Assembly: GCA_030615765.1 (NCBI GenBank)
Contig: JAUWYP010000018.1
Location: 1 to 43,606, forward strand
Reading direction: 5' to 3'
From: Dehalococcoidia bacterium
GTDB lineage: Bacteria > Chloroflexota > Dehalococcoidia > SM23-28-2
DNA: 43,606 nt
Part shown: positions 34,013 to 42,791 of the stretch, piece by piece
Position numbering within the stretch: the stretch's first letter is position 1
Layout of the letters: each line of letters begins with the position of its first letter
Notes under the pieces: generated by a model
Told to the model about the DNA's origin: nothing
The model's input: the letters and a program-made list of their open reading frames with translations, nothing else
Databases searched by the model: none
Program-made: the position numbers and the translations under genes

Positions 34013-35347
34013 CTAGTCGGTCACTTCCGTAACGGTCGGCGGTGTGACACTGAGGTCGACCGCAAAGGTGCGGGCCGCCTCGACGATTGCGCCGGCGGTG
34101 ATGTCCCAGACCTCGATGGCGCCCTGGAGCACATCCCCGTTCGCGTCGAAATCGATGGGCCCGGCCGCGCCCTGGTAGTTGATCGCCGTACCGGCGGCGA
34201 TCAACTCCAGCGCGCTCGCGAATCCGTCAACCCCGGGACTGGCTGCCTCTCCCGGCGGGTTAGCGATATCGGCTATGGCATCGCGGATGGCCTTGGCGTC
34301 CGTGGAGCCAGCCTTCTCCGCCGCCAGAGCGATGACGTACACCGCGTCGTAGGACTCCCGCATGAAGGGCATCGGCGGCTTGTCACCATATTCCGCCTCG
34401 TAGGCCGCCGTAAAGGCCGTGCGCGCCGCCGACTCCAGCGCACCGGGCGCCGTGCCGGACATGCCCTCGAAGTTGGCCCAGCCAAGCGCCTCGAACTGGT
34501 CGTCCGACTTGGTGCCGTCACAGAAGACGAAGGTGTCGATCAGCGCCTGTTCCAGGGCCTCCTTCAGGTAGACACCGGCGTGCTCCGGGTAGCTGATGGC
34601 CAGCAGGGCGTCCGGATCACCCTCGACGCACTGGGTTATCTCCGACACGTAGGTGAGCTGCTCCTCCGCCGCGTGGGACACCTCCGCCGTCACCGTGCCG
34701 CCCAGCTCCTCGAAGGTCTCGCTAAACTGCTCGGACAGCCCCTGACCATAGGCGTTGTTGACGTACATGGTGCAGGCGCTGGTGAAGCCCAGGATCTCGT
34801 AGGTCAACTTGGCAAGGATCACTCCCTGGGCCGCATCCGAGATAGTGGTCCGGTACAAGAAGCCGTTGTCGTCGACAGCGCTGAGAGCCGGCGACGTGGA
34901 CGCCGGCGAGATCTGGACGATCTCGCTGGGCACTGCCACCGATTCCGCCACCGGCAGGGTCACCCCGCTGGATGCCGCGCCCACTATGGCCGACACCCCC
35001 TCAATGTCTATGAGTCGGCGGGCCTCCTCCTGCGCTTTTATGGGTTCGGTGCCGCTGTCCCCTTCGATCAGCGTCACATCCTGCCCCAACACGCCGCCAG
35101 CCTCGTTGATCTCCTTGACCGCCAGCTTGGCCGCGTTGGCGAACGGTTCCCCGAAGTCTGACAGGGTTCCCGTGAACGGTACCAGGATCCCTATCTTGAG
35201 GGGTCCTGTCACCACCGGGCTCGCCTCCGGCGTCGGCGTCGCCTCCTCCTCGTCGTCGTCGCAGGCGGGAAGAAGAGCCAGGGACGCAGCCGCAAGCAGT
35301 ATCGCTAGCCCGAGCAGCCAGTATCGCGCTACTCGAAACATCCGCAT
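34013..35347 (-). CDS. ABC transporter amino acid-binding lipoprotein (LivJ/LivK family)
   Basis: 444 residues. A signal peptide (YWLLGLAILLAAASLALLPAC) ends in a plausible lipobox LPAC, followed by an acidic DDDEEEATPTPEAS linker to the membrane. The periplasmic-binding fold type I follows: GPLKIGILVPFTGTLSDFGE, AAKLAVKEINEAGGVLGQDV, IVGAASSGVTLPVAE, ISPASTSPALS, YVNNAYGQGLSEQF, and MRESYDAVYVIALAAEKAGS. It is the substrate-binding partner expected for the livGFHM ATPases and permeases but is transcribed towards them, on the other strand, from its own strong promoter. ATG at 35341 is an alternative start. Confidence 0.92.
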   Translation of the reverse strand: MRMFRVARYWLLGLAILLAAASLALLPACDDDEEEATPTPEASPVVTGPLKIGILVPFTGTLSDFGEPFANAAKLAVKEINEAGGVLGQDVTLIEGDSGTEPIKAQEEARRLIDIEGVSAIVGAASSGVTLPVAESVAVPSEIVQISPASTSPALSAVDDNGFLYRTTISDAAQGVILAKLTYEILGFTSACTMYVNNAYGQGLSEQFSETFEELGGTVTAEVSHAAEEQLTYVSEITQCVEGDPDALLAISYPEHAGVYLKEALEQALIDTFVFCDGTKSDDQFEALGWANFEGMSGTAPGALESAARTAFTAAYEAEYGDKPPMPFMRESYDAVYVIALAAEKAGSTDAKAIRDAIADIANPPGEAASPGVDGFASALELIAAGTAINYQGAAGPIDFDANGDVLQGAIEVWDITAGAIVEAARTFAVDLSVTPPTVTEVTD

Positions 35348-35442
35348 ATATGCCTCCTTTGATCGCGGGCCCTCGCTGACCCGCCACTAGTCCCCTCGCC
35401 CATGCACCACGGGCACGGGCAAAATGGTCACTTATCGCGCGG

Positions 35443-35471
35443 ATTCTACATCCTTATATGCTAACCGTCAA
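35443..35471 (-). promoter_or_regulatory. Promoter of the binding-lipoprotein gene
   Basis: On the minus strand TTGACG (35466-35471), 17 bases, TAGAAT (35443-35448), 95 bases upstream of the ATG. It is close to the ideal sigma-70 sequence, so this gene can be expressed at a higher level than the permease genes. Confidence 0.8.
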
Positions 35472-35524
35472 GCGTTTTGCCCCCACGTTGACGAACCTTT
35501 TGAAACAGTGCAACACTTAGAAAG

Positions 35525-36262
35525 ATGCCCGTAGCAGCCCTAGCAGCCATTTTCGTGACCTCCTTCGGCGTGGGTTTCACCGGCGCGTTGATGCCCGGAC
35601 CCCTGACCACCGTGGCCGTCCGCGAGAGCGTGCAGCGCGGCTTCTGGGCCGGACCGCTGCTGGCCGCCGGTCACAGCCTGATCGAGCTGGCCCTGGTCAT
35701 CGGCCTGGCCCTAGGCCTCAGCCGCTTCCTAGTCGAGGATCCGGTGAAGGCCGGCGTCGGCATTGCCGGAGGACTGTTCCTGCTCTGGATGGGGGTACAC
35801 ATCCTGAGCAGGCCGCCCGAACAGCCAGTCGTCGTCAGCCGGCCGCCGTTGCCGAATAACCCCAACGTCGCTGCCTACGACAACTCCTGGCAACGGCGTT
35901 GGCTGCACTCCCTAGCGGGCGGAGAGGCAGCCACCAAATCCCTACCGAAAACGGCGGCGGTGCTGATGTCTACCGCCATCCTGGTGAGCGTTTTCAACCC
36001 AGCCTGGGTGGCCTGGTGGGCTAGTGTGGGCTCTGCTTTCATCAGCCAATCCCTGGAGCAAGGTGCTGCCGGGGTGGCCTCCTTCTACATCGGTCACATC
36101 CTGTCGGACATACTCTGGCTCACTCTGCTGGCCTCCGTCCTCGCCAGCGGCAGGCGGATGATGAGCGGCCTTGTCTATCGGGCCATCATTGCCTTCTGTG
36201 GTCTCTTCCTCCTGGGGCTGGGCGCCTACTTCCTGGCCTCCGGCCTGGTCATCGTTTTCTGA
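35525..36262 (+). CDS. LysE/RhtB family exporter
   Basis: 245 residues with about six membrane helices. The family motif GALMPGPLTTVAVRESVQRGFWAG lies at about residues 20-43 (GFTGALMPGPLTTVA), then GHSLIELALVIGL and FNPAWVAWWASVGSAF. A hydrophilic loop of about 45 residues after helix three (SRPPLPNNPNVAAYDNSWQR) makes it longer than the usual 200. LysE proteins export amino acids or related metabolites; substrate unknown. It is divergent from the binding-lipoprotein gene; TTGACG at 35488-35493 may be its -35 box, but the -10 (CAACAC) is poor. Confidence 0.87.
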   Translation: MPVAALAAIFVTSFGVGFTGALMPGPLTTVAVRESVQRGFWAGPLLAAGHSLIELALVIGLALGLSRFLVEDPVKAGVGIAGGLFLLWMGVHILSRPPEQPVVVSRPPLPNNPNVAAYDNSWQRRWLHSLAGGEAATKSLPKTAAVLMSTAILVSVFNPAWVAWWASVGSAFISQSLEQGAAGVASFYIGHILSDILWLTLLASVLASGRRMMSGLVYRAIIAFCGLFLLGLGAYFLASGLVIVF

Positions 36263-36321
36263 TCATCGTATCGGCGAGATATAGCGTAGTGGTTACCAAC
36301 CTGCTAGAGTAAGCTGTTACT

Positions 36322-37503
36322 ATGTCCGACCTTGGCCTTGACGTTTACCTCCTTGTCTTCGTGCTGGCAGCGGCAGGGGCCTGGGGCCTGACAGTCTTCC
36401 TTCCCCTTCACAGGTTGGCCCGGCCGGCCGAGGCCCGCCTGGGCAGACGTCGGGTGGGGGGCCTGGCCATCTTCACCGCCTTCGTCCTCGCCCTTCTTCT
36501 CGCCTCACTGGTTTCGTCCGATCTCTCCGACCTGCTGGCCTCCCACAAGAGGGAAACAGCCGGCCTCTTGGGCGCCGCCCTGATGATCCTCCTCCTGGGC
36601 CTCGTGGACGACTTCCTGGAGGTGAACTTCAAGATCAAGTTCCTGGTGCAGATAGCGGCCGCTTCCTTGGTGTTCGTGATCGGCTACCGCATCGAGGATG
36701 TGTCCCTCCCTTGGAGCGCCACCTTTTCCCTGGGATGGACGGCCCCCCTGCTGACCATCCTCTGGCTGGTGTTCCTCACCAACGCCATGAACCTCATCGA
36801 TGGCAAGGACGGGATAGCGGCGGGGGTAGCGATCATCGTGGCCGTTCCCCTGGCCTTCATCGCCGCCGATGTGGACAACCCCCTGATTGCCGCTCAGCTG
36901 GTGGCCGTAGCGGGAGCCTGTGCTGGCTTCCTCCCCCTCAACCTGCCGGTGGCCTCGCGCCTGCTGGGAGACTCAGGGGCGTTGCTGTTGGGCTTCCTGC
37001 TGGCGGCCCTGGCCATCGAGGGCTCCATCGGTGTCACCGGCAGCATATTCATCAGCGTGCCCATTGTCGCCCTGGGCTTCCCTATCCTGGACACACTGCT
37101 CGCTTTTGTCAGGCGGGCCGCGGAGCTGAGACACCCCTTCGTTGCTGACCTCGATCATATCCAGCACCGGCTGGAGCAAAGGGGATTGAGCGACAGGGCG
37201 GTCGTCCTCTCCCTCTATGCCCTCTGCATCCTTTTCTCAGGGGCAGCACTCACCATCCACTATGTCGAAGCAACCGGAGCTGAGTTCCTGGCCTTCTTTG
37301 CCTTCGGCGCTGCTATCACCGCCGTCCTCTTTCGATTGGGCTACGCCAGCTCCCTGTGGAACAGCTCCTCAGTGGCGTCCCTGCGAGGTGCCCTCGCCTC
37401 CGCCGTCGGTCTCCAGCGCCACCCTCCGCCGCCCGAGTCGGACGACCCAGCGATGCCCTACGAGGATCGCCCCCTACCGGCCAGCAAGCGTCGGCCGTTC
37501 TGA
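36322..37503 (+). CDS. Polyprenyl-phosphate N-acetylhexosamine-1-phosphate transferase (WecA/TagO-like)
   Basis: 393 residues, about ten to eleven membrane helices. Transfers a sugar-1-phosphate from a UDP-sugar to undecaprenyl phosphate, starting a surface glycan. Motifs are RRVGGLAIFTAF, LLGLVDDFLEVNFKIKFLVQ (catalytic Asp pair), NAMNLIDGKDGIAAG, LLGDSGALLLGFLLA and FVADLDHIQHRLEQRGLS. The last is usually DRDHIHHRL; here the second histidine is Gln-separated (HIQH). The C-terminal cytosolic tail is Pro/Arg-rich. The last 46 bases overlap the convergent glycosyltransferase gene. It fits with the rml and glycosyltransferase genes as one surface polysaccharide cluster. Confidence 0.88.
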   Translation: MSDLGLDVYLLVFVLAAAGAWGLTVFLPLHRLARPAEARLGRRRVGGLAIFTAFVLALLLASLVSSDLSDLLASHKRETAGLLGAALMILLLGLVDDFLEVNFKIKFLVQIAAASLVFVIGYRIEDVSLPWSATFSLGWTAPLLTILWLVFLTNAMNLIDGKDGIAAGVAIIVAVPLAFIAADVDNPLIAAQLVAVAGACAGFLPLNLPVASRLLGDSGALLLGFLLAALAIEGSIGVTGSIFISVPIVALGFPILDTLLAFVRRAAELRHPFVADLDHIQHRLEQRGLSDRAVVLSLYALCILFSGAALTIHYVEATGAEFLAFFAFGAAITAVLFRLGYASSLWNSSSVASLRGALASAVGLQRHPPPPESDDPAMPYEDRPLPASKRRPF

Positions 37504-38339
37504 AACACCAGTTGATAGCCACAGCGGGCGCCGATGCCCGCCAGGGTCAGCCCGTCCACCAGAGGATTGCTGCGCATGTGCTTGCGGTAGTAGCGCCACA
37601 TGCTGCGATGCCACTGGAGGATGCTCCTGTTAGGGAGGGTGCCGCTGCTCCTACCGATGTGGTGGGTCACCACTGCCTGGGGGAAATAGGCCACTCGATA
37701 GCCGCCCTGATGGGCCCGATAGCAGATGTCTACGTCCTCGATGTACATGAAGAAGCCCTCGTCCAGGGGACCGATGTCCGCCAGCATCTGGCGGCGAAGG
37801 AGCATGCAGGCCCCCGACAGCCAGTCGACCTCGGCGATGCTGTTGTGGTTCCAGTCGGACATCAGGTAGCGGCTGGAGAAGCGATTGCGGGGGAAGAGGC
37901 GAGTAAACACGGACTGGCGATTGAACAGGCCGGTCAGATGGCTGGGGAAGCGGCGGCAGGAGAGCTGCAACGAGCCGTCGCTGTTGAGCAGCTTGGGGCC
38001 GAGGATGCCCACGCCCGGCTGCTCCCGGCAGTAGGCCACCATAGAGGCGAAAGCGTTGCCGGCGATCTCCGTGTCGGGGTTCAAAAGGAGAACAAACTCG
38101 CCCTTGGCCTCGGCGATGCCTCGATTGCAGGCGGCAGCGAACCCCTGGTTGGCGGAGCAGCGGACGAGGCTGGCCTGAGGGAACTCGCTCTCCACCATCT
38201 GGGCGCTGCCGTCCCAGGAGGCATTGTCCACAACGATCACCTCGTAGGCAGTGCCGTCCGTGTGTTCGTACAGCGAGCCCAGGCAGCGCCGCAGATACTC
38301 TCTGGCGTTGAAGCTGACGATGACGACGGATAGGTCCAC
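37458..38339 (-). CDS. Family 2 glycosyltransferase, rhamnosyltransferase-like
   Basis: 293 residues. GT-A fold: LSVVIVSFNAREYLRRCL, VIVVDNASWDGS, NQGFAAACNRGIAEAKGEFVLLLNPDTEI (DXD-type NPDTE), WLSGACMLLRRQML and EGFFMYIEDVDICYRAHQGGY, a layout typical of rhamnosyltransferases of O-antigen and wall polysaccharides. It lies 3 nt after the GT4 gene and is the last gene of the rml cluster. Its 3' end overlaps the convergent WecA-like gene by 46 bases. Donor dTDP-rhamnose is inferred from context. Confidence 0.88.
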   Translation of the reverse strand: MDLSVVIVSFNAREYLRRCLGSLYEHTDGTAYEVIVVDNASWDGSAQMVESEFPQASLVRCSANQGFAAACNRGIAEAKGEFVLLLNPDTEIAGNAFASMVAYCREQPGVGILGPKLLNSDGSLQLSCRRFPSHLTGLFNRQSVFTRLFPRNRFSSRYLMSDWNHNSIAEVDWLSGACMLLRRQMLADIGPLDEGFFMYIEDVDICYRAHQGGYRVAYFPQAVVTHHIGRSSGTLPNRSILQWHRSMWRYYRKHMRSNPLVDGLTLAGIGARCGYQLVFQNGRRLLAGRGRSS

Positions 38340-38342
38340 CGG

Positions 38343-39476
38343 CTAGCCTCTCGTTGAGCTCAGGGCCGCCTCATAGGCGGCCACCGTCCCCCGCGCTGTC
38401 CGCTGCCAGGAGAAGTGGCCGGCCCGCTCCAGGCCCTGCCTGCGCAGGCGGGAGCGCAGACGCCTGTCACGCAATGCCCTGGCCGAGGCCTCGGCCAAGG
38501 CATCCACATCCGAGGCGTCCACCAGCAGAGCAGCGCCGTCCAGCACCTCGGCCAGGGCCGGGGCGTTGGAGGCCACCACCGGCAGGCCGCAGGCCATCGC
38601 CTCCAGGGGCGGCAGACCGAAGCCTTCGTACAGCGATGGAAAGACGAACAGGTCGGCCATATTGTAGACCGCCGCCAGGTCGTCGTCGGGCAGGTAGCCA
38701 ACGAAGCGCACGTCCTCCCTCAGGCCCAGGCCATCCACCAGCCGAAACAGCTTCTCGTACATCCAGCCTTTCTGCCCCGCGATGACCAGCCCTTGCTCCA
38801 GGCCCTGAGCCTTGAGCCTGTGGAAAGCGCGCACCAGCGTCGCCTGATTCTTGCCCGGCTCCAGCGTGCCTACGTTGAGGATGAACGTGGGTGGCAGCCC
38901 ATACCTGTCGCGAACCGCCTCCATCCTAGCTGAATCGTCCAGCGGGCGAAAGCCAGGGCCCGGCGCCTCGGGCACCACCCGTACTCTTTCCGCTGGCATG
39001 CCCAGATGACGTACGACATCACCCTTCACCGTCTCGGACACAGCGATGGCGAGATCGGCCAGGCGGGCGCCAGCACGACTCACCCCCTGAAAGTAGAGCC
39101 GACGCAGGACGGGATAGCGGCGGGGCAGGAGAAAAAACGTGACATCGTGAAAGGTGACCACCCGCCGCCAGCCAGCAGACGCCAGCGGCGTCGTGTAGTG
39201 GGGCGAATGGAGGACGTCCACGCCCAGACGACGAAGATGCAAGGGCAGCATCGCCTGCTCCCAGAGCATTCGGGCCAACCGCGAGGGGAGGCGTACAGGC
39301 ACCAGTCGGAAGCCATCCCTTTGCAGGCTGCGGCGATCGAAGGTCTCGGGTTTGGCGAAGACAAAGTAGGTGTTATCCCTGTCCACCTGGGCCAGGGCCT
39401 GCACCAGGTTGTAGATGTAGGTGCCGGCACCCGCTCTCTGACGGGGGACCGAGGTGGCGTCGATGGCGATACGCAC
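38343..39476 (-). CDS. Family 4 glycosyltransferase
   Basis: 377 residues from GTG 39474-39476 (RIAIDATSVPRQRAGAGTYIYNL), with GGAG just upstream. GT-B fold: the N-terminal half carries GAGTYIYNL and LHSPHYTTPL, the C-terminal half ILNVGTLEPGKNQATLVRAF, VRFVGYLPDDDLAAVYNMADLFVFPSLYEGFGLPPLEAMACG (shown here as ADLFVFPSLYEGFGLPPLEA, with the GT4 EGFGLPPLE donor motif) and VVASNAPALAEVLDGAALLVDASD. Typical of polysaccharide mannosyl- or glucosyltransferases. It is 14 nt after the preceding glycosyltransferase gene. Confidence 0.9.
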   Translation of the reverse strand: MRIAIDATSVPRQRAGAGTYIYNLVQALAQVDRDNTYFVFAKPETFDRRSLQRDGFRLVPVRLPSRLARMLWEQAMLPLHLRRLGVDVLHSPHYTTPLASAGWRRVVTFHDVTFFLLPRRYPVLRRLYFQGVSRAGARLADLAIAVSETVKGDVVRHLGMPAERVRVVPEAPGPGFRPLDDSARMEAVRDRYGLPPTFILNVGTLEPGKNQATLVRAFHRLKAQGLEQGLVIAGQKGWMYEKLFRLVDGLGLREDVRFVGYLPDDDLAAVYNMADLFVFPSLYEGFGLPPLEAMACGLPVVASNAPALAEVLDGAALLVDASDVDALAEASARALRDRRLRSRLRRQGLERAGHFSWQRTARGTVAAYEAALSSTRG

Positions 39477-39489
39477 GCTCCAATGCCCC

Positions 39490-40416
39490 CTAGCGAAAAT
39501 GGGCCAGTTCATAGGTGCGCCCAAGGCGGCCGCGGAAGAAATCGGCGATGCCCATGAGCATGGCCCTCAGTTGCCGCCCCTGGCCCCTGGCAAGATACGA
39601 AACGAGGTATCCAAAACGAGTCGTCAGGAAGTAGGCCAGGAATAGCGCAAAGCGCAGGCGGGAAGAGTGTTTCCTCATGAGATAGAGGCGATTGCGGCTG
39701 GCGTAGTAGACCTTGAACGGCGATTCCACCCCCCCGCTGGAGGCCGCCTTGCGGTGGTGGATGACCGCCGCCGGATTGAGGCGCAGCCGATAGCCCGCCG
39801 CCCTGGCCCGCGCCACGAAGTCGAAATCGTCGTAGTACATGAAGAAGCGCTCGTCCATCAGGCCGACGTCGCGGAAGACGGCGGCGGGCACCAGCAGGCA
39901 GCACAGGCTGGCCATGTTCACTTTCCGCGGCCGCTCGAACCCTGGAGGCTCCGGCTTGCCGTAGAGCCAGCCCCGCCAGACACCTCGCCACCAGTCGAAG
40001 TCGCCCACCGTATCGTCCAGCAGCCCCGGCTGGCCGTAGAGATAGGTCTTGGGGGCGACCATCGTCCGAGCGTCGGCACTCTCTACCAGACGATCCAGGA
40101 ACTCCTGGCTCACCACCGTATCGTTGTTGAGAAAGAGAATGTGGTCGAAGCCCTGCTCCAGGCAGTAGCGGATGCCCACGTTATGGCCGCCGGTGACCCC
40201 CAGGTTCTCCCCGTTGCGCATCAGCACCGTCTGCGGGAACAGCCGCGATACCTCCTCGGGCGAGCCGTCGTCAGAGGCGTTGTCCACCACCACCAGCCGG
40301 TAGTTGGGATAGGCGACTGTCTGCAACGAGGCCAGGAAGTCCTCGATGTAGGGCCTGCTGTTGTAGTTGATGGTGAGGATGGCTACGGAGGGAAGATTCC
40401 TGTCCTGGGCAGCCAT
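39490..40416 (-). CDS. Family 2 glycosyltransferase
   Basis: 308 residues from ATG 40414-40416 (MAAQDRNLPSVAILTINYN). GT-A motifs are VAILTINYNSRPYIEDFLASL, VVVDNASDDGSPEE, NLGVTGGHNVGIRYCLEQG, ILFLNNDTVVS (DXD region NNDT), and the acceptor-side DERFFMYYDDFDFVARARAAGY. A C-terminal membrane-proximal basic/hydrophobic segment (LRFALFLAYFLTTRFGYLVSYLARG) may anchor it. Similar to the other GT2 here in the VDNAS and FMYYDD motifs, so both may be rhamnosyltransferase-like. It starts 10 nt after rfbD. Confidence 0.88.
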   Translation of the reverse strand: MAAQDRNLPSVAILTINYNSRPYIEDFLASLQTVAYPNYRLVVVDNASDDGSPEEVSRLFPQTVLMRNGENLGVTGGHNVGIRYCLEQGFDHILFLNNDTVVSQEFLDRLVESADARTMVAPKTYLYGQPGLLDDTVGDFDWWRGVWRGWLYGKPEPPGFERPRKVNMASLCCLLVPAAVFRDVGLMDERFFMYYDDFDFVARARAAGYRLRLNPAAVIHHRKAASSGGVESPFKVYYASRNRLYLMRKHSSRLRFALFLAYFLTTRFGYLVSYLARGQGRQLRAMLMGIADFFRGRLGRTYELAHFR

Positions 40417-40426
40417 GGACGGCCCC

Positions 40427-41278
40427 CTAGCGACCGGCCCTGGCCGGAGCGGTGAGAAAGTATTCCTGGAGCGCCTCCTGCCAGGGCCGCAAGACAATGC
40501 CCAGGGCGGCCGCCGCCCGATTGGCCAGCTCAGAATAGGGCGGCTTGCGGTAGGGCGCGCCATACTCGGCCTGGACGACCGGACGCAGTGCGACATCCCC
40601 GCGGCCCGCCAGCTCCAGCACCCGCTGGGCCCACTCGTAGCGGGAGCAGAAGCCGCTATTCGTCAGGTGATAGATACCGTAGGTCGGCCGGCCGATGAGC
40701 GCGACGATGGCTTGAGCCAGGTCGCGGGCCCAGGTGGGGGAAGCGACCTCGTCGGTCACGAAGCGCAGCTCGCCTCCGTTGGCCGTGGCGCGCAGGACCT
40801 TGGAGGGGAAATTGTTGCCCCCGGCAGCGTATAGCCAGGCGGTGCGCACGATGTAGAAGCGATCGAGGATGGACTGGACGTATCGCTCACCCGCCAGCTT
40901 GGAGCGGCCATAGGCGTTGATGGGCTCGGGCTCATCCGATTCCAGGTAAGGCTTGCCCTTCTGGCCGTCGAAGACCTCGTTGGTGCTCACGTACAGCATG
41001 GCGGCGTCGCTCTCGCGGCAGGCCAGAGCTATCTGACGGGTGCCCTCGCCGTTCACCCTCATCGCCAGCTCGGGATCCGCCTCGCAGCCTGCGGTATCGG
41101 TGTAGGCAGCGGCGTGGATGACCACCTGGGGCCGAAACTGGCCGACGGCTCGACCGACCGCCGCCCCATCGGTGACATCCAACTCATCCAGGTCCACAGC
41201 CAGGACCGTCTGGCCCGATAGGGCTCGCTGGAGCTCGCGGCCTAGCTGGCCACGGCCGCCGGTGATGAGGATGCGCAC
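40427..41278 (-). CDS. rfbD: dTDP-4-dehydrorhamnose reductase
   Basis: 283 residues. Last step of dTDP-L-rhamnose synthesis, NADPH-dependent. ILITGGRGQLGRELQRAL, VVIHAAAYTDTAGCEADP, LYVSTNEVFDGQKGKPY, and the catalytic YGRSKLAGE, then FVTDEVASPTWARDLAQAI and GIYHLTNSGFCSRYEWA. Full length. It is 12 nt after rfbC. Confidence 0.95.
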   Translation of the reverse strand: MRILITGGRGQLGRELQRALSGQTVLAVDLDELDVTDGAAVGRAVGQFRPQVVIHAAAYTDTAGCEADPELAMRVNGEGTRQIALACRESDAAMLYVSTNEVFDGQKGKPYLESDEPEPINAYGRSKLAGERYVQSILDRFYIVRTAWLYAAGGNNFPSKVLRATANGGELRFVTDEVASPTWARDLAQAIVALIGRPTYGIYHLTNSGFCSRYEWAQRVLELAGRGDVALRPVVQAEYGAPYRKPPYSELANRAAAALGIVLRPWQEALQEYFLTAPARAGR

Positions 41279-41290
41279 ACCACCACCCCC

Positions 41291-41746
41291 TCAGCCCATC
41301 TTGATGTCCCAGTCGTAGGGGATCTGGTCAGTATCCCAGGGTAGCCGATATTCGTCCGGCTGCTGTGGGTCATAGGGCTCGCTGGGGAAGTTAATAAGGA
41401 GAGAGGGCTCGCTGCCCACCGTCTTGTAGCCGTGCATGACCCCCACCGGAATCTTCAGCAGGATGTTGTTCTCCTCCCCCAGGAAGAACTCGCCCACCTG
41501 GCCCTGCGTGAGCGAACCCTCGCGGGCGTCGTAGAGGGCCACCTTCGCCATGCCCTTCACCACCGCGAGGTAGTCGTCCTGCTTCTTGTGGTAGTGCCAG
41601 GCCCGCACCACGCCCGGATAGTTCAGCGACACGTAGGTCTGACCGAACTTCTGGAAGATGGCATCGTCGCAGCGCAGAAGCTCCATCAGATAGCCCCGCT
41701 CGTCCGCGTGCTTAGTAAGCTGCTTGATCTCGACGCCCTCGATCAC
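41291..41746 (-). CDS. rfbC: dTDP-4-dehydrorhamnose 3,5-epimerase-like cupin
   Basis: 151 residues from GTG 41744-41746, overlapping the rfbB stop as GTGA and preceded by GGAGGGGG. Cupin fold with VSLNYPGVVRAWHYHKKQDDYLAVVKG, KVALYDARE, LLKIPVGVMHGYKTVG and LLINFPSEPYDPQQPDEYRLP. It is shorter than the E. coli RmlC (about 180). Members of this short type are usually annotated as RmlC-like; the epimerase role is inferred from its place between rfbB and rfbD. Confidence 0.87.
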   Translation of the reverse strand: MIEGVEIKQLTKHADERGYLMELLRCDDAIFQKFGQTYVSLNYPGVVRAWHYHKKQDDYLAVVKGMAKVALYDAREGSLTQGQVGEFFLGEENNILLKIPVGVMHGYKTVGSEPSLLINFPSEPYDPQQPDEYRLPWDTDQIPYDWDIKMG

Positions 41747-42780
41747 TCTTCCCCCTCCTGGCGAGCGGCCGCCTCCAGCCGCCAGCCGTACTGGCGCTGG
41801 TAGTAGTCCTGATAGGCGCCCGATCGCGCCTTCTGCCACCACTTCTCGTTGTCGCCGTACCAGGCGACCGTCTTGGCCAGAGCCTCGTCGAATCCGTGCC
41901 GTGGCGACCAGCCCAGGGCCTTTATCTTCGACCAGTCCAGACTGTAGCGCTTATCGTGCCCCGGGCGGTCCTCCACGTGGCGAAGCAGGCTGCGCGGCTT
42001 GCCCAGCAGCTCCAGGATGGCCTCCGCCACCTGGATGTTGTAGCGGTAGTTATCCGCAGCGATGTTGTACACCTCCCCCGGCATCCCTTCATGGAGGAGC
42101 AGGTCGAGGGCCTCACAGTGGTCCTCGACGAAAAGCCAATCGCGCACCTGGCGGCCGTCGCCATACAGGGGCAGAGGCTCGTCGCGCAGGGCATTAGTGA
42201 TAAAGAGAGGGACCATCTTCTCCGGGTACTGGCAGGGCCCCATGGTGTTGACGCCGCGGCTGACAACAACCGGCAGACCGTAGGAGGCGAAGAAGGCCAG
42301 GCAGAGCATATCGGCGGCCGCCTTGCTGGCGGCGTAGGGATTGCGGGGCCAAAGGGGGTCTGCCTCCCGAGACGAATAGCCTTCGGGCACCTCGCCGTAG
42401 ACCTCGTCGGTGGAGACGTAGACGAAGCGCTCGATGCCATGCTCCCTGGCAGCGCCGAGGAGCACGTAGGTGCCATGAACATCGGTCTTGATGAAAGCGT
42501 CCGCTGCCAGGAGTGAGCGGTCAACATGGGTCTCGGCAGCCAGGCTCACGATGGCGTCCGCCTGCCCCACCAGCTCGTCCACGAGCTGACGGTCGCAGAT
42601 GTCGCCCTGGACGAAGCGATAGCGGCGGTCGCCGTCTACGTCGCGCAGGTTGTCGCGGTTGCCAGCGTAGGTCAGCTTGTCGACGTTGATAACCTCATAC
42701 TCAGGGTGCTCTCGCAGCAGGCGGCGCACGAAGTGACTGCCGATGAATCCTGCCCCACCCGTAACCAGAATCCTGCGCAT
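41743..42780 (-). CDS. rfbB: dTDP-glucose 4,6-dehydratase
   Basis: 345 residues. NAD-dependent, dTDP-glucose to 4-keto-6-deoxy sugar. ILVTGGAGFIGSHFVRRLL, VINVDKLTYAGNRDNL, VSLAAETHVDRSL, RFVYVSTDEVYGEVPEG, catalytic NPYAASKAAADML, SRGVNTMGPCQYPEKMVPL, GRQVRDWLFVEDHCEAL and YNIAADN. Full length. It is 11 nt after rfbA. Confidence 0.96.
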   Translation of the reverse strand: MRRILVTGGAGFIGSHFVRRLLREHPEYEVINVDKLTYAGNRDNLRDVDGDRRYRFVQGDICDRQLVDELVGQADAIVSLAAETHVDRSLLAADAFIKTDVHGTYVLLGAAREHGIERFVYVSTDEVYGEVPEGYSSREADPLWPRNPYAASKAAADMLCLAFFASYGLPVVVSRGVNTMGPCQYPEKMVPLFITNALRDEPLPLYGDGRQVRDWLFVEDHCEALDLLLHEGMPGEVYNIAADNYRYNIQVAEAILELLGKPRSLLRHVEDRPGHDKRYSLDWSKIKALGWSPRHGFDEALAKTVAWYGDNEKWWQKARSGAYQDYYQRQYGWRLEAAARQEGEE

Positions 42781-42791
42781 GAAGAAGCCCC

